NCBI RefSeq assembly: GCF_001905505.1
Contig: NZ_LIPG01000001.1
Span: forward strand, 248,001 to 312,000
Source: Streptomyces sp. CB02058
GTDB lineage: Bacteria > Actinomycetota > Actinomycetes > Streptomycetales > Streptomycetaceae
Reading direction: 5' to 3'
Length of the DNA stretch: 64,000 nt
In this document: one piece after another, positions 24,267 to 34,144 of the stretch
How positions within the stretch are numbered: position 1 is the stretch's first letter
Layout: each line of letters starts with the position of its first letter
Position numbers and translations under genes: made by a program
Notes under the pieces: model-generated
Database searches by the model: none
The model's input: only the letters and a program-made list of their open reading frames with translations
What the model was told of the DNA's origin: nothing

Positions 24267-25200
24267 CTATCGGCAGGTGGTCGCTCCCGGTCGCCGGCAG
24301 CGACCGTACGCGGGTGACCGTCGCCGACCGGGCCATGACCTGGTCGATCCGTGCCACCGGCAGCTTCGCGGGCCAGCTGAAGGCGAAGCCCGGGCCCGTC
24401 GGGTCCATCAGCGAGCCGACCGGCTCCAGGCCCCTGTCGTCCAGCGTGCTGTTGAGGTCCCCGAGGAGGATCACGCGGTCCAGAGGTTCCGCGGCGAGGG
24501 CCTTGCCCAGGAGCACGGCGCTCTCGTCGCGCTTCCCGGAGGAGAGCCCGGACGGGCCGATCCGTACGGAGGGCAGATGGGCGACGTACACGGCGATCTC
24601 ACCGTGCGGTGTACGGGCGACGGCCCGCAGTCCCCGGTTCCAGCCCTCCCCGACGCCGTCCGGCCTGATGTCGACCAGCCGCACGCCGGTGAGGGGGTAC
24701 TTCGACCAGAGCCCGACCGTGCCCTTCGTCGCGTGGTGGGGATGGCTCGCGGCCAGGGCCGCCTCGAAGGCGGGCAGAGCGGGGGCCGTCAGCTCCTCCA
24801 CGGCGATGAGACCGGCGTCCGTGCCCGCCAACGCCCGTGCGGTGGCGCCCGGGTCGGGGTTCACATCGCTGATGTTGTGCTGGACCACCGTGAGATCGGC
24901 CTCGGGCGCCTCGCCGGGGAACACCAGGCCGCCGAAGACCCCCGACCAGGCGACGACGGGCAGCAGCACGGCGGTTGCCGCGAGGAGAGAGCGGCGCAGC
25001 AGCGCCGGGACGAGCAGGACCGGGACGGCCAGTCCGAGCCAGGGGAGGAAGGTCTCCAGCAGACTGCCCACGCGCCCAGGGGTGTTGGGGACGGCTCCCG
25101 GCAGCACGAGCAGGACGGCTACCAGGGCGCAGAGCAGCGCGGTCACCCGGCCGTGACGCCAACTCCAGTGCTTCGCACGGCTGTCCGGCCTCTTCGTCAC
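24247..25200 (-). CDS. Endonuclease/exonuclease/phosphatase-family membrane protein
   Basis: A 317-residue protein with three N-terminal membrane helices (about 18-37, 50-68, 71-93) followed by an extracytoplasmic EEP catalytic domain. Motifs in order are VVQHNISDVN (N109), AVEEL (E135/E136), YVAHLPS, LLGDLNST, ARIDQVM and TGSDHLPIAAD. This layout matches secreted nuclease, phosphodiesterase or sphingomyelinase-like members in Actinobacteria. The start is GTG, 4 bp after the stop of the SGNH hydrolase gene, so the two are co-transcribed; both probably act outside the membrane. The substrate is unknown. Confidence 0.9.
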   Translation of the reverse strand: MTKRPDSRAKHWSWRHGRVTALLCALVAVLLVLPGAVPNTPGRVGSLLETFLPWLGLAVPVLLVPALLRRSLLAATAVLLPVVAWSGVFGGLVFPGEAPEADLTVVQHNISDVNPDPGATARALAGTDAGLIAVEELTAPALPAFEAALAASHPHHATKGTVGLWSKYPLTGVRLVDIRPDGVGEGWNRGLRAVARTPHGEIAVYVAHLPSVRIGPSGLSSGKRDESAVLLGKALAAEPLDRVILLGDLNSTLDDRGLEPVGSLMDPTGPGFAFSWPAKLPVARIDQVMARSATVTRVRSLPATGSDHLPIAADIRL

Positions 25201-25204
25201 CTGC

Positions 25205-25918
25205 TCACGCCCCGGCGGGGACTGTCCCCGCGAGCACGCCCGCGTACGGGCCGCCCACGCCCCACGCCTGGTGCATCGCGTCGGCGAAGGCCCCGGCGAG
25301 GCGGTGCTCGCCGGTCGGGCCGGGGTGGGTGCCGTCGTAGGTGTCCGTGTGGATGTCGTAGCCCGCGGGGGCCGAGGCCAGCAGGACCGGGGACGCGGCG
25401 GTGTCCAGGTCGGCGACCGCCTTCGCGAGCAGGGTGTTGAAGCGGTCGCACTCGGCGGCGAAGGGGGCGTCGGACTCCGCCCGTATGTTCGGTATGACCG
25501 GGAGGAGCACCATCCTGATCCGCGGGTTCGCGGTGCGGGCCCCGGCGATGAAGGCCCGTACGTTCGCGGCGGTCTGCGCGCTGTCCGTGTAGAAGCCGAG
25601 GTCGATCAGGCCGAGCGAGACCAGCAGGACGTCGGCGCGGGTCGCGGTGACCGTGTCCGCGATGACGGGGGCCATGTGCAGCCAGCCCTCGCCCCAGCCG
25701 GACAGGTGCCGGCGTGCGGGGGCCGGGAAGGCGGGATCGGCGTACGTGTGGGAGAGCGGGGCGTCCGCCTCGGGGTCGTACAGCTCGGTGCGCGGGCCCG
25801 TGATCGCGTACCCGCCGTCGCCCAGGGTCGCTTCGAGGTGCTGCCACATGCGGTAGCGCCAGGTGAAGTCGCCGGCCCTGCCCACGGTCATGCTGTCGCC
25901 GACGAAGAGAAAACGCAT
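25205..25918 (-). CDS. SGNH/GDSL-family hydrolase
   Basis: A 237-residue esterase or lipase-type hydrolase. Block I GDSMTVG has the nucleophile S9, an oxyanion Gly lies in the LLVSLGLIDLGF block, and block V DGTHPGPTGEH supplies the Asp and His. The usual block III GxND is replaced by SLGLIDL, so the standard Asn is missing; activity may be altered. The ATG at 25918 opens directly on the core fold, and no signal peptide is seen. It is the first gene of a two-gene unit with the EEP protein and is divergent from a secreted protein at 25977. Confidence 0.85.
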   Translation of the reverse strand: MRFLFVGDSMTVGRAGDFTWRYRMWQHLEATLGDGGYAITGPRTELYDPEADAPLSHTYADPAFPAPARRHLSGWGEGWLHMAPVIADTVTATRADVLLVSLGLIDLGFYTDSAQTAANVRAFIAGARTANPRIRMVLLPVIPNIRAESDAPFAAECDRFNTLLAKAVADLDTAASPVLLASAPAGYDIHTDTYDGTHPGPTGEHRLAGAFADAMHQAWGVGGPYAGVLAGTVPAGA

Positions 25919-25976
25919 GGCGACATCATGGCCGATCAGCGCTCCGGCCTGCGACGTGACAGTGGACACTTGTGCC

Positions 25977-26978
25977 ATGAGATCGCCGCTGACCGTCTCC
26001 GCCGCCGCTGCCCTCCTGCTCCTCACGGGGGCGGCCCCCGCCGTCGCGGACGACGGGGACGGGGCGGACCGTACCTTCACGATCGAGGACTCCCGGATCA
26101 CCGAGTCCAGCGGCCTCGCCGCCAGCCGCCTGCACCCGGGCGTCTACTGGACGCACAACGACAGCGAGGACGGGCCGTACGTCTACGCCGTCGACTCCCG
26201 GACGGGGAAGACCGTCGCGACGATCACCATGAAGGGCGTGGGCGAGCCCCGGGACGTCGAGGCGATCTCGCTCGGGCCCGACGGCAACCTCTACGTCGGC
26301 GACATCGGCGACAACCTCGACGGCTCCTGGGACCACGTCTGGATCTACCGCTTCCCGGAGCCTGAGAAGCTCGCGGACGCCACGGTGCGGGCGACCCAGT
26401 TCGACGTGACGTACGCCGACGGGGCGCGCAACGCCGAGGCGATGATGGTCCACCCGAAGACGGGGCGGGTCTACATCGCCTCGAAGAACGAGGACGGCGG
26501 CGGGCTCTACGAGGGCCCCGAGAAGCTGGCGACCGGCGGGAACAACGTGTTCCGGCGGGTGGGCGAGGTGCCGTGGGTCACCGACGGGGCGTTCTCGCCG
26601 GACGGCAAGGAACTCGTGCTGCGCTCGTACTTCAGTGCCCGGCGTTACGCCTTCGAGGACGGCCGGCTCGGAGCGGACCACGCGGTGGGCGTGCCCCTCC
26701 AGGGACAGTCCGAGTCGGTGACCTACACGGCGGACGGCTCGGCGATGATGTTCGGCTCCGAGGGCGAGAAGAGCGACGTTGTGCGCGTGGACGTGGAGGG
26801 CTGGGACGACCGGAAGGACGGCGGCTCGTCCTCCCCGAGCAACGGCGGCGGCGGGACGTCGTCCGGGGACGACGGGGGCGAGGACGGACCGGGCAAGGGC
26901 ACCACGACCGGGGGAGTCGTGGCCGCCGCCGTCATCGTGCTGGCCCTGATGGCCGCGAGGCGCCGCCGGGGCCGGTAG
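25977..26978 (+). CDS. Secreted, C-terminally membrane-anchored beta-propeller-like protein
   Basis: A 333-residue protein. Residues 1-27 are a signal peptide ending near AVADDG. The body (about 35-270) has repeated strands reminiscent of a propeller or strictosidine/phytase-like scaffold (ESSGLAASRLHPGVYWTHNDSEDGPYVYAVD, EAISLGPDGNLYVGDIGDN, AEAMMVHPKTGRVYIASKNE). A Gly/Ser-rich linker follows, then one helix (about 306-325) and an RRRRGR tail, which anchors it in the membrane. No LPxTG motif is present. GACACT ends 6 nt before the ATG, suggesting a leaderless mRNA. The ligand or enzyme activity is unknown. Confidence 0.85.
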   Translation: MRSPLTVSAAAALLLLTGAAPAVADDGDGADRTFTIEDSRITESSGLAASRLHPGVYWTHNDSEDGPYVYAVDSRTGKTVATITMKGVGEPRDVEAISLGPDGNLYVGDIGDNLDGSWDHVWIYRFPEPEKLADATVRATQFDVTYADGARNAEAMMVHPKTGRVYIASKNEDGGGLYEGPEKLATGGNNVFRRVGEVPWVTDGAFSPDGKELVLRSYFSARRYAFEDGRLGADHAVGVPLQGQSESVTYTADGSAMMFGSEGEKSDVVRVDVEGWDDRKDGGSSSPSNGGGGTSSGDDGGEDGPGKGTTTGGVVAAAVIVLALMAARRRRGR

Positions 26979-27055
26979 GTGCCGCCGGGCCGACGGGGGC
27001 CGTACGGTGGCACAGTGGAAGGCCGACCACCCGTCCTCCCGGAGACCGATCCCCC

Positions 27056-27727
27056 ATGCGCCTGCTGCTCATCCGCCATGGTCAGACCCCTTCCAACGTC
27101 AAGCGCCTGCTGGACACCGCCGAGCCGGGCCCTGCCCTGACTCCCTTGGGACAGGAGCAGGCAGCGGCTCTGCCGGACGCCCTGGCGGACGAGAGGATCG
27201 ACGCCCTCTACGCGTCCAGCCTCCTGCGCACCCAGCTCACGGCGGCGCCCCTGGCGTCCACGACCGGCCTCGACGTCCAGGTGCGGGAGGGCATCCGGGA
27301 GCTGATCGCCGGCGATCTGGAGATGCGCGGGGACGACGAGGCGATCGAGACGTACATGACCACCGCGTTCGCCTGGTCGGCGGGGAACACCGCGCTCCGC
27401 ATGCCGGGCGGGGAGAACGGCGTGGAGGCCCTGCGGCGCTTCGACGCCGTCGTCGAGGAGGCCGCGGCCACCGGAGCGCGGACCGTTGCCATGGTCAGCC
27501 ACGGCGCCGCCATCCGCATGTGGTCGGCGGCCCGCGCCGAGAACATCGACGTCACCTCCGCGTCCGCGCAGGAGCTGCGCAACACCGGCATCGTCATCCT
27601 CTCCGGCGCGCCCGGCCGGGGCTGGCGGGTCCTGCACTGGGAAGGCCGGGCGGTCGGCGCCGAGGACAGCGGCATCGAGGAGACCGGCCCCGCGGGCGAG
27701 GCGGTCGAGGACACGGAGAGCCTCTAG
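27056..27727 (+). CDS. Histidine phosphatase (phosphoglycerate-mutase-like) protein
   Basis: A 223-residue enzyme. The RHG motif R7-H8-G9 opens the protein (LLLIRHGQT), and a second conserved His follows in VAMVSHGAAIRMW. LYASSLLRTQLTAAPLA and the acidic patch GDLEMRGDD are standard. It hydrolyses a small phosphorylated metabolite; the substrate cannot be told. It has an acidic C-terminal tail of about 25 residues (GIEETGPAGEAVEDTE). GGAG lies 11 nt before the ATG. It is a single-gene unit. Confidence 0.9.
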   Translation: MRLLLIRHGQTPSNVKRLLDTAEPGPALTPLGQEQAAALPDALADERIDALYASSLLRTQLTAAPLASTTGLDVQVREGIRELIAGDLEMRGDDEAIETYMTTAFAWSAGNTALRMPGGENGVEALRRFDAVVEEAAATGARTVAMVSHGAAIRMWSAARAENIDVTSASAQELRNTGIVILSGAPGRGWRVLHWEGRAVGAEDSGIEETGPAGEAVEDTESL

Positions 27728-27821
27728 CGGGCGGGTGGGCCGGCGGCCCGCCCGTCGCCCGGTCGGCGTACGCTCCCGTGCGGGCCTGGGAGTTCCCCGG
27801 TGCCTGGTGGCTGCCGGTCCT

Positions 27822-28751
27822 TCAGGAGCCGGAGGGCGCTGCCTTCCCGGCCGCCAGCGCCCGCGCGCCCGCCAGATAGGCCCGGACCGGCGCCCGCTCG
27901 TCGTCGCGGCGGGCCGCCACCGCCAGTTCCGAGGGGCTGACACCCCTGACCGGCAGGCAGACCACGCCGTCCCGGGCGATCAGCGGGGCGTTCCCCGCGG
28001 CCAGCAGCACGACGCCCTCGCCGTTGGCCACGGCCTCGTACGTCTCCTCGGCACTGGCGACCACCCCGCCGATCCGTGGTTCCCGGCCGCCCCGGGCGTC
28101 GAGGGCCAGCCAGTGGTCCCGCATCGGCCCGGCCTCCGGTGGCAGGGCGAGGAAGGGTTCGTCGAGGAAGTCCGCGAAGTCGGCCGTGCCCTCGGGGTCC
28201 TCGGAGGCCCGGGCCGCGAGCGGATGGTGCTCCGGCAGAGCGATCAGCCTCGGTTCACGGGCCACCACCACCCAGCGGTACCGCTCGGCGTCCGGCAACG
28301 GCAGCCAGACGAAGGACACATCGCAGGACCCGTCGGCCAACCCGGCTGTGCCGTCGGCCCAGTTGACCTGCCGGAGCACCGGGCGGGCGGACGGGAGGCG
28401 GGCGGTGAGGCGGGCCCGCAGCGCGGGCAGCAGGCCGCGCCCCGGACTGGTGGACATCCCGACGGTCAGGGTGCCCAGCTCGGCAGCCTTGGCCTCCTCC
28501 AGCGCCCTCTCCGCCGTCTCCCAGGCCGCCAGCACCGCCCGCGCGTGTGGCAGCAGGGCCTCACCCGCCGCCGTGAGGCGGACCGTACGCCGGTCCCGGT
28601 CGAAGAGTTCGGCGCCGATCCGGTTCTCCAGCATCCGTATCTGCTTGCTGAGTGCGGGCTGCGAGACGTAGAGCTGTTCGGCGGCCCGGGTGAAGCTCAA
28701 CTCCTGGGCCACGGCGGTGAAGTAGCGGAGATCGCGCCCGTGGACATCCAT
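27822..28751 (-). CDS. LysR-family transcriptional regulator
   Basis: A 309-residue regulator with the winged helix at residues 7-66 (RDLRYFTAVAQELSFTRAAEQLYVSQPALSKQIRMLENRIGAELF) and a periplasmic-binding-protein-like effector domain. It is divergent from an SDR gene. The ATG overlaps an imperfect palindrome (28750-28764), so binding there would repress its own translation-start region and steer the SDR promoter. This is a typical LysR/target pair; the inducer is unknown. Confidence 0.94.
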   Translation of the reverse strand: MDVHGRDLRYFTAVAQELSFTRAAEQLYVSQPALSKQIRMLENRIGAELFDRDRRTVRLTAAGEALLPHARAVLAAWETAERALEEAKAAELGTLTVGMSTSPGRGLLPALRARLTARLPSARPVLRQVNWADGTAGLADGSCDVSFVWLPLPDAERYRWVVVAREPRLIALPEHHPLAARASEDPEGTADFADFLDEPFLALPPEAGPMRDHWLALDARGGREPRIGGVVASAEETYEAVANGEGVVLLAAGNAPLIARDGVVCLPVRGVSPSELAVAARRDDERAPVRAYLAGARALAAGKAAPSGS

Positions 28752-28764
28752 AACCCATGGCTAT
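28750..28764. promoter_or_regulatory. LysR box overlapping the lysR start codon
   Basis: ATAACC-N3-GGCTAT is near-palindromic (five of six bases per arm pair) and contains T-N11-A. It begins on the second base of the LysR start codon (28749-28751) and lies about 93 bp upstream of the SDR start. Autorepression plus target activation is the usual outcome of this layout. Confidence 0.5.
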
Positions 28765-28856
28765 CACAGGAGGTCTTGGACGCACCCCGGGGTCCGGGCG
28801 AAGGATGGGACACGTCGACGGGGCGGTCCCGGGCGGCGGAGGACGAGGAGACCATC

Positions 28857-29705
28857 ATGGGCGAGAGCAACGGCAAGGTGTGGCTGGTCACCGGAGCCAA
28901 CAGCGGCTTCGGGCGGGCCGTCGCCGAGGCCGCGGTCGCCGCGGGCGACACCGTGATCGCAGCGGTCCGCCGCACCGGGACCCTCGACGACCTGGTCGCC
29001 GCCCACCCCGACCAGGTCGAGGCAATCGGCCTGGACATCACCGACGGCGAGCGGATCGACGAGGTCGCCGCCGATGTCCTGGCCCGCTACGGCCGGGTGG
29101 ACGTCCTGGTCAACAACGCGGGACGCACCCAGGTCGGGGCGTTCGAGGAGACCACCGAGCGGGAGCTCCGTGCCCTGTTCGACCTGCACGTCTTCGGGCC
29201 GGCCCGGCTGACCAGGGCACTCCTGCCCAGCATGCGGGAGCGGCGCAGCGGGGCGGTCGTCATGATGAGCAGCATGGGCGGCCAGCTCTCGTTCCCCGGT
29301 TTCTCCGCGTACAGCGCCACGAAGGCGGCGCTGGAGCAGCTCTCGGAAGGGCTGGTGGACGAGGTGCGGCCGTTCGGCGTCAAGGTGCTGATCGTGGAAC
29401 CGGGCGGCTTCAGGACCAATCTCTTCGGCAAGGGCGCGGCCTGGTTCAGCGAGGAGCTCCAGGCGTACACCGAGACGGCCGGTGCGACCCGGCGGATGGT
29501 GGAGGCCGGCGGCGCCGACGCACCGGGCGACCCCGCGAAGGCCGCGGCGGCGATCCGGCTGGCCCTGGAAGCCGAGGAGACGCCTCTGCGGCTCGCGCTC
29601 GGCGGCGACGCGGTGGACGCCATCGCCGGGCACCTGGACTCGGTGCGGGCGGAGCTGGCCGCCTGGGAGAAGGTGTCGCGGGGCACCGACTTCGACGACG
29701 CCTGA
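28857..29705 (+). CDS. Short-chain dehydrogenase/reductase
   Basis: A 282-residue classical SDR. The cofactor motif TGANSGFG is at 12-19, NNAG at 86-89, the catalytic Ser near 138-139, and Y152-x3-K156 (YSATK). The basic residues after strand 2 (AVRRTG) suggest NADP(H). GAGGAG precedes the ATG with 7-nt spacing. It is divergent from the LysR gene that probably controls it. The C-terminal extension (EAEETPLRLALGGDAVDAIAGHL) is typical of ketoreductase-type SDRs acting on small carbonyls. Confidence 0.94.
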   Translation: MGESNGKVWLVTGANSGFGRAVAEAAVAAGDTVIAAVRRTGTLDDLVAAHPDQVEAIGLDITDGERIDEVAADVLARYGRVDVLVNNAGRTQVGAFEETTERELRALFDLHVFGPARLTRALLPSMRERRSGAVVMMSSMGGQLSFPGFSAYSATKAALEQLSEGLVDEVRPFGVKVLIVEPGGFRTNLFGKGAAWFSEELQAYTETAGATRRMVEAGGADAPGDPAKAAAAIRLALEAEETPLRLALGGDAVDAIAGHLDSVRAELAAWEKVSRGTDFDDA

Positions 29706-29758
29706 TCCGCCCCGGCCCCGGCGCAGGGCTCACCGCCGGACCGGCCCGCACGGCCTCC

Positions 29759-30169
29759 TCAGATGTCGTCGACGACCGGCCGCAGCTCGTAGTGGAGCGT
29801 CCGGTCGCGCTTCAGCCGGTGGGCGAGCGGTACCGCCACACCGTGGAGTGCCGGGTACTTCCGGGACATCGTCCGGGAGGCGTGGGTGTTCTCCTTCGAC
29901 CCCTCCTGGAGGAGTCGCGCCCAGGCCTTCACGGGCGGTCCCGTCGGCGCGCCCCGCACGGTGCACGGGGCGATCTCCACGACGGGATGGTTGCGCATCC
30001 GGTCCACCTTCCACGCCGAGGAGAACGTACGGATGTAGGCGTGGTCGCCCTCGACGGCGATGCTGACGGGCGTACGGGCCGCTGATCCGTCCGGCCTGCG
30101 GCTGCTGAGCAGGACCGTGTACTGCTTCACGAAAGGCTCTAGTTCATGGATCGTCTCCATGTATTCCAT
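29759..30169 (-). CDS. PPOX-class F420-dependent oxidoreductase-like protein
   Basis: A 136-residue split-barrel protein of the pyridoxamine-phosphate-oxidase-like superfamily. Recognisable parts are KQYTVLLSSRRPDGSAARTPVSIAVEGDHAYIRTFSSAWKVDRMRNHPVVEIAPCTVRGAPTG in broken form across the core. Members in Actinobacteria often bind coenzyme F420 or flavin. Either ATG 30169 or ATG 30160 can be the start; GGAA lies before the latter, so the difference is three residues. It is convergent with the SDR gene and divergent from the GNAT gene. The substrate is unknown. Confidence 0.85.
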   Translation of the reverse strand: MEYMETIHELEPFVKQYTVLLSSRRPDGSAARTPVSIAVEGDHAYIRTFSSAWKVDRMRNHPVVEIAPCTVRGAPTGPPVKAWARLLQEGSKENTHASRTMSRKYPALHGVAVPLAHRLKRDRTLHYELRPVVDDI

Positions 30170-30389
30170 GGTGCATGAAATCGGGATGATCCGGTACCTT
30201 CCTGTCTTTCTGTGTGCAGGGTGCGGTCCGGTTGATCTCGAACGGCCTGGGATGGGCCCGGAGCGTGGTCCGGCAGGTGCGGGCGGTGACATCGACGGCC
30301 GTCCGTACCTGTGGGGGCGTGGTGTCCCTGCCGCCCGCCGTGCGCGGATTCCAGCGACTCGGCCGCTGACGCCGCGTAGGCTCCGCCCC

Positions 30390-30926
30390 ATGCAGGTCAA
30401 CGGGGCCCCCGAGCCCTTCTCCACCTCCCGCCTCGACGCGCTGCCGCTCGATGTCGCGCACGCCGAGGAGATGGCCGCGGTCCTCTTCGATCCGGCCCTG
30501 CACGCCTACACGGGAGGCGCCCCGGAGGACGCCACCGCCCTGCTCGCCCGCTACGAGCGCCAGACCGCCGGCTCGCCCGACCCCGCCGAACTCTGGTGGA
30601 ACTGGGTGCTCAGGGTGCGGGCCGACGGCTCCCTGGCCGGCTATGTGCAGGCCACGGTGCGCGGCTCCCGGGCGGAGGTGGCCTGGGTGGTCGGGACCCG
30701 GTGGCAGGGCAGGGGATACGCCAAGGAGGCGGCCACGGGACTGGTCCGGCACCTGCTGGACCGGGGAGCCGTCCGTACGGTCGTCGCCCACATCCACCCG
30801 GACCACGCGGCCTCCGCCGCCGTCGCCTCGGCGGCGGGGCTGCTGCCGACGGACGAGTGGGAGGACGGGGAGGTGCGATGGCGGTACGAGACGCCCGCCG
30901 CACCGGGTCCGGGGTCCGGCGCCTGA
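30390..30926 (+). CDS. GNAT-family N-acetyltransferase
   Basis: A 178-residue acetyl-CoA-dependent transferase of the RimJ/RimL-like type (STSRLDALPLDVAHAEEMAAVLFDP opening). The acetyl-CoA loop is RWQGRGYAKEAATGLVRHLL, with the pantetheine-facing VAHIHPDHAASAAVASAAGL segment after it. TAGGCT (30377-30382) ends 7 nt before the ATG, which suits a leaderless transcript. The substrate could be a protein N-terminus, an amine or an antibiotic. Confidence 0.9.
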   Translation: MQVNGAPEPFSTSRLDALPLDVAHAEEMAAVLFDPALHAYTGGAPEDATALLARYERQTAGSPDPAELWWNWVLRVRADGSLAGYVQATVRGSRAEVAWVVGTRWQGRGYAKEAATGLVRHLLDRGAVRTVVAHIHPDHAASAAVASAAGLLPTDEWEDGEVRWRYETPAAPGPGSGA

Positions 30927-30977
30927 CCGGGCCGGCGCGCCCCGGACTGTCAGTGGTCCCCGCTACAGTGCCCGACC

Positions 30978-31670
30978 GTGACCGAACCAGACTTCCTGCG
31001 TACCACTCGCGCGTCGTACGACGTCATGGCGGACGGCTACTTCGCGGCCTTCCAGGACGAACTCACCGCCAAGCCCGTCGACCGGGCCCTGCTCGCCGGC
31101 TTCGCCGAGATCGTCCTGGCGGACGGGGGAGGGCCGGTGGCCGACGTCGGCTGCGGCACCGGGCGGGTGACGGCTCATCTGCACGGCCTGGGCCTGGACG
31201 TCTTCGGCGTCGACCTGTCGCCGGGGATGCTCGCGGTGGCCCGGCGGGCCTACCCCGAACTCCGTTTCCAGGAGGGCTCGATGCTCGCCCTCGACCTCCC
31301 GGACGGCGCTCTCGGCGGCCTCCTCGCCTGGTACTCCACGATCCATGTGCCGGACGACCTGCTCCCCGCGGTCCTCGCCGAGTTCCACCGCGTCCTCGCC
31401 CCCGGCGGGCACCTCATGCTCGGCTTCCAGGCGGGTGACGCGGTGCTGCGGCGGGACGACGCCTGGGGCCTGGAGATCGAGCTCGACTTCCACCGCAGGC
31501 AGCCGGACCGGGTCGCCGCGCTGCTGGTGGAGGCCGGGCTGACGATGCGGGCGCGGACGGTGCGCGAGAGGGACACAGAGAGCGCCTACCCCGAGCCGAC
31601 GGACCAGGCCTTCCTGATCGCGCGGAAGCCGATTGTCAGTGGCGGGCGGCAGGATGGGGACACCGACTGA
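30978..31670 (+). CDS. Class I SAM-dependent methyltransferase
   Basis: A 230-residue methyltransferase. Motif I VADVGCGTG is at 54-62, the acidic ribose-binding residue is in FGVDLSPGM, and the post-I region YSTIHVPDD and motif III LAPGGHLMLGF follow. The start is GTG with TACAGT ending 8 nt upstream. It lies 51 bp after the GNAT gene and 14 bp before the DUF4259 gene in the same direction, so they may be partly co-transcribed. The acceptor is unknown. Confidence 0.92.
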   Translation: MTEPDFLRTTRASYDVMADGYFAAFQDELTAKPVDRALLAGFAEIVLADGGGPVADVGCGTGRVTAHLHGLGLDVFGVDLSPGMLAVARRAYPELRFQEGSMLALDLPDGALGGLLAWYSTIHVPDDLLPAVLAEFHRVLAPGGHLMLGFQAGDAVLRRDDAWGLEIELDFHRRQPDRVAALLVEAGLTMRARTVRERDTESAYPEPTDQAFLIARKPIVSGGRQDGDTD

Positions 31671-31684
31671 AGGAGGGGGCTCCC

Positions 31685-32101
31685 ATGGGCACCTGGGGGA
31701 TGGGCCATTTCGACAGCGACACCGCGGCGGACTTCGCGGGGAGTCTCGACGACGCCCCGCCCGCCAAGCGGGAGGAGCTGATCCGGGAGGCGCTCGGCTT
31801 CGCCGCCCGCACGGGCCCGGAGGAGTATCTCGACGCCGACGACGCGGTGACGGCCATAGCCGCCTCCGCGCTGCTCGCCGCCCAGAAGCCCGGCGGACCC
31901 CAGGTGGACTCCGTCTACGGCCCCGACGAACCCCTGCCCCCGCTCCCGGTGGAGCTGCGCGAGCTCGCCGTGCGGGCCCTGGAGCGGGTGGTCGCCGCGG
32001 AGTCCGAGCTGCGGGAGCTGTGGGCCGACGCGGGGCAGGCCGAGCAGTGGAGCGCGGGCGTCGGGGAGCTCCGCGCGATTCTGGCCGGGGCGGGACACTA
32101 G
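31685..32101 (+). CDS. DUF4259 protein
   Basis: A 138-residue acidic protein. The opening MGTWGMGHFDSDTAADF is the hallmark of DUF4259, a small helical family of unknown function spread across bacteria. AAGGAGG lies well placed before the ATG. It is the last gene of the plus-strand run and converges with a Uma2-family gene. Confidence 0.88.
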   Translation: MGTWGMGHFDSDTAADFAGSLDDAPPAKREELIREALGFAARTGPEEYLDADDAVTAIAASALLAAQKPGGPQVDSVYGPDEPLPPLPVELRELAVRALERVVAAESELRELWADAGQAEQWSAGVGELRAILAGAGH

Positions 32102-32122
32102 CCGGCCGACGGGCTTCGGCCT

Positions 32123-32734
32123 TCAGCCCTTCGAGCGGCCCGCCCGCACCAGCTCGGCGACGTCGAGGGAGACCTCGGCGCCGATGGAGGCGGGCAGCGG
32201 GGCCTGCTGGCCGGGGGCGTACACCTCGTGGCGGTCGTAACCGGAAGCCAGGGGCTCGGTCAGCACGTGGACGCGGCCGTGCCTGCGATCGACGATGACG
32301 TAGACGGGGATCTTCGCCTCGGCGTAGGCCACCACCTTGTGCCGCAGGTCGGCCTGGTAGTTGCCGGAGGTGACCTCCAGGACGAGCCGGAAGCAGGCCG
32401 GGTCGTAGCAGTTGTTCTCGACCAGGTGCTCGTCGAGATCGGCGTCGACGATCGCCAGGTCCGGAATCGCGTACTCCTCGGGGCCGCCGGGGAGCCAGAG
32501 TCCCACGGCCTGGAGGACTTCCGTCTCGCCGTCGTCGAGCCCGGCGGTGATGAACGGCCGCATCAGTTTGGTGAGCGTGCGGGCGTGCGGCCCGTCCGGG
32601 CGTGGGGCCACGGTGATGACGCCCCCGATGATCTCGACGCGATGCCCCGGAAGCCGCTCGATGAGACGGTCCGCCGTCACGAGCATCGGTTCCGGTCCAT
32701 CGTCACAGGGGTGCTCGACTGCTGCCGCAGACAT
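32123..32734 (-). CDS. Uma2-family (PD-(D/E)xK) putative endonuclease
   Basis: A 203-residue Uma2/DUF820 protein, the second in the window. Conserved segments are RVEIIGGVITVAPRPDGPHART, the acid strand PDLAIVDADLDEH, and LVLEVTSGNYQADLRHKVVAYAEAKIPVYVIVDRRHG with the E...D...K core. It is diverged from the copy at 3.8-4.4 kb, so they are not a recent duplicate. The biological role is unknown. Confidence 0.87.
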   Translation of the reverse strand: MSAAAVEHPCDDGPEPMLVTADRLIERLPGHRVEIIGGVITVAPRPDGPHARTLTKLMRPFITAGLDDGETEVLQAVGLWLPGGPEEYAIPDLAIVDADLDEHLVENNCYDPACFRLVLEVTSGNYQADLRHKVVAYAEAKIPVYVIVDRRHGRVHVLTEPLASGYDRHEVYAPGQQAPLPASIGAEVSLDVAELVRAGRSKG

Positions 32735-32836
32735 TGCGGGCCTCCTGGGATGGCTGGTGTCGAGAGCATCATCGTAGGGCGGTGGGCCGGTTTCCGTCGT
32801 GATCCCGGCCCGTCACCCGGGCGAGTGAAAGCAGAA

Positions 32837-32868
32837 ACGGCCCTGCTCACCGGGGTGAGCAGGGCCGT
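32837..32868 (-). terminator. Rho-independent terminator of serC
   Basis: A perfect 14-15 bp stem (ACGGCCCTGCTCAC with GTGAGCAGGGCCGT, loop CGGG) starts 16 bp past the serC stop. Read on the minus strand it is followed by the U-rich stretch TTTCTGCTTTC, making it the clearest intrinsic terminator in the window. Confidence 0.85.
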
Positions 32869-32884
32869 CCGGGACGGGTGACCG

Positions 32885-34129
<1,245 letters not shown>

Positions 34130-34144
34130 GAGGAGCCGCCGGGA

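Noticed and set aside
27486..28856. Long in-frame extension upstream of the SDR gene
   Set aside because: It lies antisense to an intact LysR gene, is Arg/Pro-rich, and the SDR has a proper ribosome-binding site and start at 28857.
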